Positions 1 to 8,815 of a DNA stretch of 45,650 nucleotides are shown here, piece after piece (the stretch's first letter is position 1; each line of letters begins with the position of its first letter). Under the pieces are notes generated by a model. That model searched no databases, had not been told where the DNA came from, and saw nothing but the letters and a program-made list of their open reading frames with translations. Source of the DNA: Myxococcota bacterium (GTDB lineage: Bacteria > Myxococcota_A > Polyangia > JAAYKL01); assembly GCA_028278265.1 (NCBI GenBank), contig JANQET010000512.1, positions 1 to 45,650 on the forward strand, given 5' to 3'. Both the position numbers and the translations under genes were made by a program.

Positions 1-1463
1 AGCAGGATTTCTTTCTCCAGCGCGGGCAGTACCTGCCGGCTATTGATCGGGAGAAAAAGTGGCGCTTCACCCCGACCGCCAAAGTAGGCCAAACGGTCAA
101 GGCCGGCGGCTGGCTGGGCCACGTCAAAGAGTTCAATTACAACCACCAAATCATGGCCCCGATGGGCCTATTGGGCACGGCCACGGTTGAGCGGATCGCC
201 GATCCGGGCGCCTACACCGTGGATCAGGTCGTCGCCACGCTGCGCACTGAAGACGGCAAAACCCGGGATGTTTCGATGATCCAGACCTGGCCGGTCAAAA
301 AGGCGATTAAGGCCTATCCTGAACGGCTCTTTCCCAAGGAGCTGCTGATCACCGGCTGCCGCATCATCGACACGGTCTTTCCGGTGGCTCGCGGCGGCGC
401 CGCCTGTGTGCCCGGTCCCTTCGGCGCGGGCAAGACCGTGCTGCAACAGCTGATCTCCCGCTATGCCCAAGTGGACGTGGTGATCATCGTCGCCTGCGGT
501 GAACGGGCCGGCGAGGTGGTCGAAACGATTTACGAGTTCCCCGAGCTCAAGGACCCCAAAACCGGCGGATCGTTGATGGATCGGACGATCATCATCTGCA
601 ACACCAGCTCGATGCCCGTCGCCGCGCGGGACGCCTCGATCTACACCGGTATCACCCTCGGCGAATACTACCGTCAGATGGGGCTCGACGTGCTGGTGCT
701 GGCCGATTCCACCTCCCGCTGGGCCCAGGCAATGCGCGAGATGTCCGGGCGTCTGGAGGAGATTCCCGGTGAGGAAGCGTTCCCCGCCTACCTGGAGAGC
801 CGGATCGCCGCGGTGTACGAGCGAGCCGGACTGGTTCAACTGGGCAACGAGGACACCGGCGCGCTGACCCTGATCGGCACGGTCTCTCCGGCCGGCGGTA
901 ACTTCGAGGAACCGGTAACCCAGGCCACGCTCAAGGTGGTCGGTTCGTTCTGGGGCCTGAGCCGCAAACGATCCGATGAGCGGCGTTTCCCGGCGATCGA
1001 CCCAATCGACTCCTGGTCTCGATATCTCTCCACCTTGGAGAAAGATCTCAACGACCAACTCGACGACCACTGGGTCGAGATGGTGCAGCGATCGAGCCGG
1101 TTCATTCGCGATGGCGGCGAAGTTGCGCGAATGATGACCGTGGTCGGTGAGGAGGGGGTCAGTGTCAGCGACCTTTGTGTCTTCCTCAAGAGCGAGATGA
1201 TCGACGCCACCTTCCTCCAGCAGAACGCGTTCGACGATGTGGACGCCGCCACACCGATTGAGCGGCAAATCGCCGATTTCAAGCTGCTCAACGAGGCGCT
1301 CGCCAAGGAGTTCGATTTCGAGAAGAAGGAACAGGCCAAGCAGTTCTTCGCCCGCCTGCAGGACGCGTTCTACCAAAAGAACTTCGTTCCGTTCGGCAGT
1401 GACGAATACAAACAGCACGAAACCGAGATTCGCACGCTGATCGCGGAGGGACGCTGTGATTAA
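1..1463 (+). CDS. atpA: V-type ATP synthase catalytic subunit A, 5' end cut by window
   Basis: Catalytic nucleotide-binding subunit of the V1/A1 head, which couples ATP hydrolysis or synthesis to rotation of the central stalk. The reading frame is open from base 3, so the N-terminal part lies outside the window; an internal ATG at 153 is not the real start. Visible are the Walker A motif GPFGAGKT (encoded about 415-438), the catalytic GERAGE segment, and the conserved [22 protein letters not shown] region. The 487 visible residues against the usual 580-600 fit loss of about 100 residues. The gene overlaps subunit B by 8 bases. The gene order A-B-D-I-K is the one known from spirochaete, chlamydial and Bacteroidetes V-ATPases; subunit E is expected just upstream. 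Certain as to family. Confidence 0.97.
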   Translation, partial: QDFFLQRGQYLPAIDREKKWRFTPTAKVGQTVKAGGWLGHVKEFNYNHQIMAPMGLLGTATVERIADPGAYTVDQVVATLRTEDGKTRDVSMIQTWPVKKAIKAYPERLFPKELLITGCRIIDTVFPVARGGAACVPGPFGAGKTVLQQLISRYAQVDVVIIVACGERAGEVVETIYEFPELKDPKTGGSLMDRTIIICNTSSMPVAARDASIYTGITLGEYYRQMGLDVLVLADSTSRWAQAMREMSGRLEEIPGEEAFPAYLESRIAAVYERAGLVQLGNEDTGALTLIGTVSPAGGNFEEPVTQATLKVVGSFWGLSRKRSDERRFPAIDPIDSWSRYLSTLEKDLNDQLDDHWVEMVQRSSRFIRDGGEVARMMTVVGEEGVSVSDLCVFLKSEMIDATFLQQNAFDDVDAATPIERQIADFKLLNEALAKEFDFEKKEQAKQFFARLQDAFYQKNFVPFGSDEYKQHETEIRTLIAEGRCD

Positions 1464-2760
1464 GACATACACCAGAATCACCAATATCATCGGCGACATC
1501 GCCGAAGTTCGGGCCAACAACGTCTCCTACGGCGAGCTGGCCAGCATCACCAATGCCAACGGGGAATCATCGATGGCCCAGGTGATCCGCATCGAGGGGG
1601 ACAAAGTCTCCCTGCAGGTCTTTGCCGGCGCCAAGGGGCTCAGCCAGAACAGCCGCATCCGCTTCTTGGGCCGTCCGATGCAGGTGCGCTACTCGGATCA
1701 CATGCTCGGTCGCATCTTCAACGGATCCGGCGTGCCGATCGACGGCAAGCCACCGCTGGAGCACGCCCCGGAGATCGATGTGGGCGGTCCCTCGGTCAAC
1801 CCGGTTCGCCGCGTCATCCCGCGCAACTTCATCGAAACCCGCGTGCCCATGATCGACGTGTTCAACCCGCTGGTGGAGAGCCAGAAGCTGCCGATATTCT
1901 CCGTACCCGGCGAGCCCTACAACGAGCTGTTGGCCCGCGTGGGCCTGCAGGCCAAGGCCGACATCATCATTCTCGGCGGCATCGGGATGAAGTTCGACGA
2001 CTATATCTTCTTCCGCCAAACGTTCGAGGACGGCGGCGTGATGGACCGCACGGTGATGTTCGTGCACACCGCGGCCGATCCGGTGGTCGAGCGACTGCTG
2101 GTGCCGGACCTGGCCCTGGCGGCAGCGGAGCAGTTCGGCGTGGCCGGCAAGCGCGTGCTGGTGCTGCTCACCGATCTGACCGCCTTTGCCGACGCGCTCA
2201 AAGAGATCAGCGTGGCGATGGACCAGGTGCCCTCCAACTTGGGGTACCCGGGTTCCCTCTACTCCGATCTCGCCTCGCGCTACGAAAAAGCGGTCGACTT
2301 TCAAGGGGCCGGCTCGATCACCATCCTGGCGGTGACCACCATGCCCGGCGGGGACGTGACCCATCCGGTACCGGACAACACGGGCTACATCACCGAGGGC
2401 CAGTACTACCTCAACGGCGGCGTGATCAATCCGTTCGGCTCCCTCTCCCGGCTCAAGCAGCTGGTCGTGGGCAAGGTCACCCGGGAAGATCATCCGGTGG
2501 TGATGAACTCGATGATCCGGCTGTTCGCCAAGGCCAAGGACGTCAAGCGGAAGATCGATATGGGATTCGAGAAGACCGCCGACGACGAGCGGTTTCTCAA
2601 GTACGCCGATCTGTTCGAGGAGCGGTTCATGGATCTGGGGGTGGACGTGCCCCTCGACACGGCGCTCGACCACGGTTGGAAGACCATGGCCGAATGTTTC
2701 GAGCCCCATGAAGTGGGCATCAAACGGGATATCTTGAACCAGTTTTGGCCAAAGGGGTGA
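1456..2760 (+). CDS. atpB: V-type ATP synthase subunit B
   Basis: Non-catalytic, regulatory nucleotide-binding subunit that alternates with A in the hexameric head. It is 434 residues, close to the usual 430-470. It starts with GTG inside the end of the A gene (8-base overlap), preceded by GGAGGG at 1445-1450, which supports translational coupling. As expected for B, the P-loop position carries a degenerate sequence ([11 protein letters not shown]) rather than GxxxxGKT, while the family blocks [28 protein letters not shown] and [15 protein letters not shown] are intact. The D gene follows after 6 bases. Family assignment is secure. Confidence 0.97.
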   Translation: MIKTYTRITNIIGDIAEVRANNVSYGELASITNANGESSMAQVIRIEGDKVSLQVFAGAKGLSQNSRIRFLGRPMQVRYSDHMLGRIFNGSGVPIDGKPPLEHAPEIDVGGPSVNPVRRVIPRNFIETRVPMIDVFNPLVESQKLPIFSVPGEPYNELLARVGLQAKADIIILGGIGMKFDDYIFFRQTFEDGGVMDRTVMFVHTAADPVVERLLVPDLALAAAEQFGVAGKRVLVLLTDLTAFADALKEISVAMDQVPSNLGYPGSLYSDLASRYEKAVDFQGAGSITILAVTTMPGGDVTHPVPDNTGYITEGQYYLNGGVINPFGSLSRLKQLVVGKVTREDHPVVMNSMIRLFAKAKDVKRKIDMGFEKTADDERFLKYADLFEERFMDLGVDVPLDTALDHGWKTMAECFEPHEVGIKRDILNQFWPKG

Positions 2761-2766
2761 TCCACC

Positions 2767-3411
2767 GTGGCTGAAGAGAAGATCAAGCTCAACAAAAACA
2801 CCCTGCGCGACCAGCGGGAAGCGCTCAAGCTCTACTCCGACTTTCTGCCCACCCTGGAGCTGCGCAAACAGCAGCTACAGGCCGAGGTGCGCCACTTGAA
2901 CAAGGAGATCGGAGAAGCGAGCGAGGCCCTGGACGAGTTGCTCGAAGGAACCGAATCCTGGGCCGGACTGCTCGGCTCGACCTTCGAGACGGTGCGCCAC
3001 TTGGTGCGCATCGAACGGGTGGTCCGCGGGCAGGGCAATGTGGCCGGTGTGCGCATTCCGGTACTGAAAGGGGTCAGATTCGCCGCGATTTCCTACTCCC
3101 TCATCGCCACCACTCCCGCGATCGACGCGGCGGTTGAGTTTTGGCAGCAAGCGGTGACCAAACGCGAGGAGATCAAAATCCTCGACCAGCAATTGAAAAT
3201 GCTGACCACCGAGCTGACCAAGACCACCCAGCGGATCAACCTCTACGAAAAAGTGCTGATTCCGCAAACCAAGGAGAACATCCGACGGATCAAGGTCTAC
3301 TTGGGGGATCAGCAAACCGCAGCGGTCTGCCGAGCCAAAATCGCCAAGGCCAAACTGGTGGCCAAGCAGGATGCAGCACCGGCCCCGCAAGCGGCCGTGG
3401 CAGGAGGCTAG
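2767..3411 (+). CDS. atpD: V-type ATP synthase subunit D (central stalk)
   Basis: Central rotor shaft subunit linking the A3B3 head to the membrane ring. The protein is 214 residues, the usual size, with a GTG start. Long alpha-helical N- and C-terminal segments rich in Lys, Glu, Gln and Leu would form the antiparallel coiled coil, with a short variable hairpin between them. The C-terminal block with NLYEKVLIP and a following Lys/Arg-rich helix is typical of the family. The last 15 residues are an Ala/Pro-rich tail that looks variable. The gene sits between B and I with gaps of only a few bases, so it belongs to one transcript. Confidence 0.94.
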   Translation: MAEEKIKLNKNTLRDQREALKLYSDFLPTLELRKQQLQAEVRHLNKEIGEASEALDELLEGTESWAGLLGSTFETVRHLVRIERVVRGQGNVAGVRIPVLKGVRFAAISYSLIATTPAIDAAVEFWQQAVTKREEIKILDQQLKMLTTELTKTTQRINLYEKVLIPQTKENIRRIKVYLGDQQTAAVCRAKIAKAKLVAKQDAAPAPQAAVAGG

Positions 3412-3414
3412 ACG

Positions 3415-5205
3415 ATGGCCGTGATCAAGATGAAACGGGTATCGGTGATCGGTGCGATCGACGCCCGGGAGCAGCTGCTCGAGGAGCTGATGGATCTGGG
3501 GGTGGTGCATATCGAACCGCTGACCCCGACCGGTGACAGCCCCTCCGAGCTGACCTCCCGACTCGCCGCGGCGAACAAGGCGGCGTTGGCCCTCAAAGCA
3601 CGACGCGCGGAGAAAAAACTCCCCCGCACCGACGGGACGAATCAACCGCCGGAGGAGGTGTTGAGCCGGGCGCTCAAGTTGATCGGGCGCAAGGCGGAGT
3701 TGGATGCTCAGCTGGCATCGCTGCAAAAAGAACGGCAACTGGCCGAGCCCTGGGGGGAGCTGACCTCCCTCGATCTGAGACTGCTGAACGAACAAGGGGC
3801 GAACCTGGTCGTCGGTCAGTTGCCCACAGCCCAATTGAAACCTGCCCGAGAGATCTTGGACTCGGCCGCCTGGTGGACTACCGTGCCCATCGCCGGCGGT
3901 CGAACTATCGGTGTAGCCGCGCTGTACTACAATGAGACACCCGACGCGCTCTCCTCACTGCTGGAGGAGACCGCCCTGCCCATCCGCACCCTCTCGATGA
4001 TCACCGCCGAACTGGCCACAGTAAAGCTGTCGCTCGATCGACTCGACGGGGAGATCGATCAGCTGGCGACCCGCTCGGCCGGCCCTCTGACAGAGGCCCA
4101 AAACGGGCTCCGCGATCAACTGACCTTTGCCGAGGTCCAATCGTCGCTCGGGGGGGACGAGGAGATCTTCGCCCTCTCCGGCTGGTGTCCCGACTCAGAG
4201 GTGGAGGCGATAAAAAAGCTGCCCAACGAGCGTCCGGTCGCCGTGATGATCAGCGATCCTTCTGCCGACGACATTCCACCGATTTGTTTGAAAAACAACA
4301 AATTTGTCAGCTTCTTCGAGCCGCTGCTCAAGGCGTTCAACCTGCCCCACTATCAAGAGGGGGATCCGACGGTATTGTTCGCGCCGTTCATGGCGCTCTT
4401 TTTCGGCTTCTGTCTGGGGGATGTGGCCTACGGACTGCTGCTCTTCTTCCTGGCCAGCTTTGCCGCGCGCAAGTTCAACCCCCAAGGGGAGCTGCGCAAG
4501 GCGGTCCGGTTGATGCAGGTACTGGGCGCCAGCGCCACCCTGATGGGGGTGCTGACGGGCATGTTCTTCGGTGAAAAATATTACGCCATCCTGGGCCTGA
4601 GCGATCAATCCCTGATGTTCTTCCTCAGCGAAAACCCGGCGCAGTTTTTCTATCTCTCCTTGGGACTCGGTGCGGCCCAGCTGACCCTCGGCATGCTGGT
4701 CAAGCTGGGGCGGTTGCTCAATCGGCGCAAATTTCAAGAAGCGATCGCCACCGTGGGATGGCTGTCGTTGCTCCCCGGCGTAGCCCTGTGGGCGATGGAG
4801 GGCCTGCCCTTTGTTTTTTGGACCGGTGCAGGGCTGGTGGTTCTGTTCAGCTCCCCCAATCCCAACGTGCTCAAACGGCTCGGGGGCGGCGCCTGGGCCT
4901 TTTACAACATCTCCGGGCTGTTCGGAGACGTGATGTCCTACGCCCGTATCTTCGGGCTGGGATTGTCGACCGGCATCATCGGTCACGTGATCAACATCAT
5001 TGCCTTTGCGGCGGGCGATACGCCGTACGTGGGTTGGTTATTTACAAGTCTCATTTTGGTAGTGGGGCACACATTCAATTTTGCCATGGCCGTCATCGGA
5101 AGCGTGGTTCATCCGGCCCGACTCCAGTTCCTGGAGTTCTTCGGAAAATTCTTCGAAGGAGGGGGAGAACCATACCGACCATTTGGCAGAGCGCAAGGAG
5201 GTTAG
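3415..5205 (+). CDS. atpI: V-type ATP synthase subunit I (membrane stator, a-type)
   Basis: Membrane stator subunit of the V0/A0 sector that carries the ion half-channels next to the K ring. It is 596 residues: a soluble N-terminal half (about 1-300) with coiled-coil segments, then about seven hydrophobic segments from roughly residue 320 to 565. Two arginines match those essential in the family: Arg511 in YARIFGLGL, and Arg569 in HPARLQFLEFFGKF near the C-terminus. The start ATG lies 3 bases after the D stop. The K gene follows after 6 bases. The short C-terminal tail after residue 580 is variable. Confidence 0.95.
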   Translation: MAVIKMKRVSVIGAIDAREQLLEELMDLGVVHIEPLTPTGDSPSELTSRLAAANKAALALKARRAEKKLPRTDGTNQPPEEVLSRALKLIGRKAELDAQLASLQKERQLAEPWGELTSLDLRLLNEQGANLVVGQLPTAQLKPAREILDSAAWWTTVPIAGGRTIGVAALYYNETPDALSSLLEETALPIRTLSMITAELATVKLSLDRLDGEIDQLATRSAGPLTEAQNGLRDQLTFAEVQSSLGGDEEIFALSGWCPDSEVEAIKKLPNERPVAVMISDPSADDIPPICLKNNKFVSFFEPLLKAFNLPHYQEGDPTVLFAPFMALFFGFCLGDVAYGLLLFFLASFAARKFNPQGELRKAVRLMQVLGASATLMGVLTGMFFGEKYYAILGLSDQSLMFFLSENPAQFFYLSLGLGAAQLTLGMLVKLGRLLNRRKFQEAIATVGWLSLLPGVALWAMEGLPFVFWTGAGLVVLFSSPNPNVLKRLGGGAWAFYNISGLFGDVMSYARIFGLGLSTGIIGHVINIIAFAAGDTPYVGWLFTSLILVVGHTFNFAMAVIGSVVHPARLQFLEFFGKFFEGGGEPYRPFGRAQGG

Positions 5206-5211
5206 TAGAAG

Positions 5212-5676
5212 ATGACACTGGAAAACTGGGCACCGTTACTCGCGTTTTTTGGCATAGGAATGCTCGGACTGGGTCTCTCGGGTTCGGCTATCGGGCTGAG
5301 CGTGGCCGGCAGCGCCGTGACGGGAATGCGAAACGAAAGGCGTGGTCAGGGTATTGCGGTCTCGGTACTTCCGGGTACCCAGGGACTGTACAGTTTTGCG
5401 GTCGGCTTTTTGTGCTTGCAAAAGTTGACCCCGTTCCTCGCTGATCCGACCCAAGAGGGTGCGACCAGCGCGTTCATCATCGTGATGGCCGCCGGCATGG
5501 TCACCGGTATTGCCTGCCTCTTCTCGGGCTGGTACCAAGGGGCGGTCTGCGCCGCGGGCATCAAGAGCATCAATCAGGACAAGATGCCGATGGGCCAAGC
5601 CCTGCTGCTCGCCGTGTTCCCCGAGTTCTACGCCATCCTCAGCCTGGCCTTCTCCGCGCTGATGCTCTATTCCTAA
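5212..5676 (+). CDS. atpK: V-type ATP synthase subunit K (proteolipid ring)
   Basis: Ring-forming proteolipid that carries the transported ion. It is 154 residues with four hydrophobic helices, i.e. two fused hairpins. The ion-site residues match the Na+-binding set described for Enterococcus hirae NtpK: Leu53, Thr56 and Gln57 in LPGTQ, Gln109 in YQG, and Glu138 in FPEFYAIL. The Gln109-Glu138 spacing of 29 is the same as in NtpK (110 to 139). Only the second hairpin has the carboxylate, as usual in V-type K. This is the last gene of the operon; the next gene is convergent, 18 bases away. No clear terminator hairpin is seen. Confidence 0.95.
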   Translation: MTLENWAPLLAFFGIGMLGLGLSGSAIGLSVAGSAVTGMRNERRGQGIAVSVLPGTQGLYSFAVGFLCLQKLTPFLADPTQEGATSAFIIVMAAGMVTGIACLFSGWYQGAVCAAGIKSINQDKMPMGQALLLAVFPEFYAILSLAFSALMLYS

Positions 5677-5694
5677 AGACCAACGTCGAGAGTA

Positions 5695-6300
5695 TCAGGG
5701 ATAGACCGCTCCTGTACGTTCCAGATTATCGGAAAGAAATTGAACCGCTCGTTCAAGACTGCCAAAACAGGGGATTTCCGCATCTCGCAACACCGCTAAA
5801 TCAAGTCCGCGTGTCAGTGCAAGTTGATCCACAGTGGGTTTATATGATCGTCCCCGGGGCAGCTTGCCGGACAGCCATTCTTTGATCCCGCGACGGGATT
5901 CCCAGGTTTCGGCGTCCCACGGCGGATACCCTAATTGTTCGAGACAGGGTAGGAATAGAACTTCGTACTCTGGACGCAGCAGAACATAAGAGACGGGAAA
6001 TGCTGGATTGAGCGAGCGAATTCGCCTCGCCATCTCTGGCCCCAGGAATTTCGGACACTCATCGTCTGCGTCCCTCACAATCAACAGGGCACCGACGTCC
6101 TTCTTTGTTCGAATAAACTCCAGACCAGCTTTCACGCCACCTCGCCGTCTCGCTTCCCATTGATGGATATTGGGCCAACGCAATGGTTTTGCCCACTGCA
6201 GGTAGATTTTGAATTCGTCACTCAGTCGATAAAGGAGGTTGGGGAGCGCATCTACCTCTCCATATCCCTCAACCAGGACATAGACCCGTTTTCCAGCCAA
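5695..6300 (-). CDS. DUF4276-type TOPRIM-like protein
   Basis: Protein of 201 residues resembling the DUF4276 family, which is thought to have a TOPRIM-like nuclease fold. Visible features that fit are an acidic residue after the first strand (Glu11 in LVEGYGE) and a second acidic cluster RDADD at 76-80. The start is TTG, chosen because a perfect AGGAGG lies 4 bases upstream. The upstream ATPase gene ends 8 bases before this start, so the two are co-expressed. Pairing of an AAA15-like ATPase with a TOPRIM protein recalls OLD/Gabija/PARIS-like defence systems. A defence role is inferred from context only, and the family call is from motif memory. Confidence 0.72.
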   Translation of the reverse strand: MAGKRVYVLVEGYGEVDALPNLLYRLSDEFKIYLQWAKPLRWPNIHQWEARRRGGVKAGLEFIRTKKDVGALLIVRDADDECPKFLGPEMARRIRSLNPAFPVSYVLLRPEYEVLFLPCLEQLGYPPWDAETWESRRGIKEWLSGKLPRGRSYKPTVDQLALTRGLDLAVLRDAEIPCFGSLERAVQFLSDNLERTGAVYP

Positions 6301-6308
6301 TGATCCTC

Positions 6309-7445
6309 CTAAGAGCCCTCGATAAGCGATAGTTTTAGTTGCAGATCTCCAGACAAGAAAAGATCTCCCAAGCTCAATAGACTCTTTCGAACCGGCTCGA
6401 GCTGCGCGCCCGTTACCTTTTTGATATCAGTCCTTCCTTCGATACGATTAACGACGAATACTCCGTCGCGTTCTATATCGAGAACATCTAGAATGATCGG
6501 ACTATGTGTTGTAACTAATATCTGAGAGACCTCACGTGCTTGGTTCAAATAGTCATATAGCAATGGCAGGGCCCCTGGATGCACCGTTAGTTCGGGCTCT
6601 TCAACTCCGACAACGGGAAGTTGGGGTTCCTGAAGCAAGGCGGTCAATAGGCCGGCCACCCTCAGTGTTCCGTCCGATTGCTGTGAGGCGCTGAACCACC
6701 GTTTTCCTTTTTCTGCCCTCGTCTTCTGCTTGAACTCCGCAACCAGGTATCCCGCAGCACTCGTTACCCTCACGTCCTGAATGTCGCCCGTGAGCCTATT
6801 CAAAGCGGCAATCAAGTCGTTCTTTGCCACAGAATCTGGTTTGAAATCACGAAGAATCGAGACCCAGTTTTCCCCGTGACGAGCCATCGGACGCACCGGA
6901 TCGAACGTCTGAGGAACTCGAAGTGTATCGGGGAAGATAGTATACACCATCAACTTTGATAGAAAGTCGACCAACGGTTTGAACCGTGCACTGCCCCCCA
7001 ATGCCGTCAGCGCCAAAGACTGTTCATCCATGCGGGGAGACAGGCCTTCCGGAGCTTGCCAGTCATCGCCATCTCGATAGAAGCTGATCCTCCCGTTGGC
7101 ATCTTTTATTTCTGCTTTTTCCGACTTGACCCGATACTCCTCGAGCCGATCGCCGGTAATGGTGAAGCCGTATGTGCACCCTCCTGACTCCAGTTCAATC
7201 TCAAGCTCAACCTGGACGTTGTATGGGTGACCACTGCTTCTTCTTCGAACTAGATCTATTCCCCCACGATGGGTGATTGCAGCTGGGAGCCCTTGCATGA
7301 CCGCATCGCGCACAAAGGATAGTACGTCCAGAAAGTTCGATTTTCCCGATCCGTTCGGGCCGATAAACACGGAAAGCCGACCAGGCCGAATCTCGACATT
7401 CGGTCCAACACTGCGGTAGTTGGACACGTAGAGCTTCTTTATCAT
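6309..7445 (-). CDS. AAA15/OLD-like ABC-type ATPase (AAA_21)
   Basis: Predicted ATPase of 378 residues of the SMC/ABC-like AAA15 group. It has Walker A GPNGSGKS at 29-36, an ABC-signature-like SASQQSDGT segment, Walker B GVEEPELTVHP and a TTHSP switch histidine. The frame is open about 200 bases further upstream, but the ATG at 7445 has GGGAG about 10 bases before it and begins with the family-typical MIKKLYVSNYRS, so I place the start there. Base composition is visibly less GC-rich than in the flanking genes, suggesting acquisition. It heads a two-gene operon with the DUF4276 protein; together they may act as an anti-phage module, which is inference. Confidence 0.85.
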   Translation of the reverse strand: MIKKLYVSNYRSVGPNVEIRPGRLSVFIGPNGSGKSNFLDVLSFVRDAVMQGLPAAITHRGGIDLVRRRSSGHPYNVQVELEIELESGGCTYGFTITGDRLEEYRVKSEKAEIKDANGRISFYRDGDDWQAPEGLSPRMDEQSLALTALGGSARFKPLVDFLSKLMVYTIFPDTLRVPQTFDPVRPMARHGENWVSILRDFKPDSVAKNDLIAALNRLTGDIQDVRVTSAAGYLVAEFKQKTRAEKGKRWFSASQQSDGTLRVAGLLTALLQEPQLPVVGVEEPELTVHPGALPLLYDYLNQAREVSQILVTTHSPIILDVLDIERDGVFVVNRIEGRTDIKKVTGAQLEPVRKSLLSLGDLFLSGDLQLKLSLIEGS

Positions 7446-7642
7446 GGTTTTAGCTCCCAGCAGCAGGTGCTCGGTCGCACCAACTTGTTGTAGACTAGCA
7501 TCAACGCCGTCAGGAGACAAAACGTTATATATTCTTGCGCTGCATCCCATGTTTCTCGTTGGCCGGACGCCTCCGGTGGCGTTATAGTCCGTTTGTCGGC
7601 AGCGTCTAGTGCGTCGAGATTTGCATTGATGAGGAATCAACG
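7446..7642. promoter_or_regulatory. divergent intergenic region between ATPase/TOPRIM pair and arsM-like gene
   Basis: A 197-base divergent region that must hold promoters for both directions. It contains a short inverted repeat ACGCC-TCCGGT-GGCGT at 7567-7582 and a ribosome binding site GAGGA just before the methyltransferase start. I see no convincing -35/-10 pair and no recognisable ArsR site. Confidence 0.4.
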
Positions 7643-8695
7643 ATGAATACAATCAGAGAGGATGTCAAAAAGTACTACGGTCAAACCCTGGCCAATCAGG
7701 GGGATTTGCGCACGTCGGCCTGCTGCGCCGGCGGGGGGATGCCTCCCCATCACCAGCAACTGATGGCCAAGCTGCAATCGGAAATCGTCGAGAAATTCTA
7801 CGGCTGCGGCTCTCCGATCCCCGACGGGATCAGCGGGGCGACCGTACTGGATCTCGGCTGCGGCACGGGACGGGATGTCTACATCTGTTCCGCGTTGGTC
7901 GGGCAGCAGGGACGGGTGATTGGCGTCGACATGACAGAGGCCCAAATCGCCATCGCCGAAAAACACTTGGACAAGCAGACCAAGCGCTTCGGCCTGACCG
8001 AGCCCAATGTCACCCTCAAGCACGGCTTCATCGAAAACTTGACCGATATCGGGATCGCCGAAAACTCGGTGGACGTGGTGATTTCCAACTGCGTGATCAA
8101 CCTCTCGCCGGACAAGGAGGCGGTGTTCAATGAGATCTTTCGCGTGCTCAAACCCGGTGGAGAGCTCTACTTTTCCGACGTTTTTGCCGATCGACGGCTT
8201 CCCGGCGAGCTGCGCGAAGATCCGGTTCTATTGGGGGAATGCCTGGCCGGGGCGATGTACTTCGAGGATTTTCGCCGCCAGCTCGCCCAATTGGGCATTA
8301 GAGATTTACGGGTTTTGAAAGAGAGCGAGATCGCCTTGTCCGACCCGGAGGTCGACGCCAAAATCGGTTTTGCCAAGTTCTCCTCGAAAACGGTTCGCGC
8401 CTTTAAAATCGATTCATTGGAAGACCGCTGCGAAGATTACGGTCAGCTGGCCACCTACCGGGGCACCATCGAGCATCATCCCCACGCCTACCAATTGGAC
8501 CAAACTCACGAATTTCCCACGGGAAAGCCGCTCCCTGTCTGTGGCAATACCGCCGATATGCTCAGCCAATCCCGCTTTAACGAGCATTTCGTGGTCACCG
8601 GCGATCGCTCGACCCATTACGGGATTTTCAACGCGAACCAGTCAACCCCCAGCACCCCGGAGTCCCCCCCGATGAAATTCGGCAGCTGTTGCTGA
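7643..8695 (+). CDS. arsM: ArsM-like arsenite S-adenosylmethionine methyltransferase
   Basis: SAM-dependent methyltransferase of 350 residues. The class I SAM site VLDLGCGTGRDVY lies at 68-80. Three cysteines match the As(III)-binding set of Cyanidioschyzon ArsM (72, 174, 224): Cys55 in YGCG, Cys150 in SNCVINL and Cys200 in GEC; the last two are 50 apart in both proteins. An extra Cys27-Cys28 pair in SACC and a C-terminal SCC also fit the family. The expected role is methylation of trivalent arsenic in the cytoplasm. No arsR, arsB or arsC lies beside it. It is preceded by GAGGA and followed after 120 bases by an unrelated operon. Confidence 0.9.
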   Translation: MNTIREDVKKYYGQTLANQGDLRTSACCAGGGMPPHHQQLMAKLQSEIVEKFYGCGSPIPDGISGATVLDLGCGTGRDVYICSALVGQQGRVIGVDMTEAQIAIAEKHLDKQTKRFGLTEPNVTLKHGFIENLTDIGIAENSVDVVISNCVINLSPDKEAVFNEIFRVLKPGGELYFSDVFADRRLPGELREDPVLLGECLAGAMYFEDFRRQLAQLGIRDLRVLKESEIALSDPEVDAKIGFAKFSSKTVRAFKIDSLEDRCEDYGQLATYRGTIEHHPHAYQLDQTHEFPTGKPLPVCGNTADMLSQSRFNEHFVVTGDRSTHYGIFNANQSTPSTPESPPMKFGSCC

Positions 8696-8815
8696 GGACC
8701 CGCCCCGTTCAAAACATCTCCGCGGAACTTCTTTCCCTCTCGGTTGTCACTCGAAAAGACAGTTATTATTGTTTATCATGGGAAGCCGTTCGGCTTGCAT
8801 AAAGAGGAGAGAATC

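Noticed and set aside
168..1520. Long reverse-strand open frame of 450 codons
   Set aside because: It lies fully opposite the V-ATPase A gene, has low-complexity His/Arg/Asp-rich composition and no family features; it is a shadow of GC-rich codon bias. The same applies to 1567-2709, 20831-22282, 30028-31179 and 36870-38330.
7446..7652. N-terminal extension of the AAA15-like ATPase
   Set aside because: The extra 69 codons show no family similarity and cover the divergent promoter region; ATG 7445 has a ribosome binding site and the typical first residues.
8744..8815. Upstream TTG start for the CDC48-type ATPase
   Set aside because: No ribosome binding site precedes it, while GAGGAG lies correctly before the TTG at 8816.
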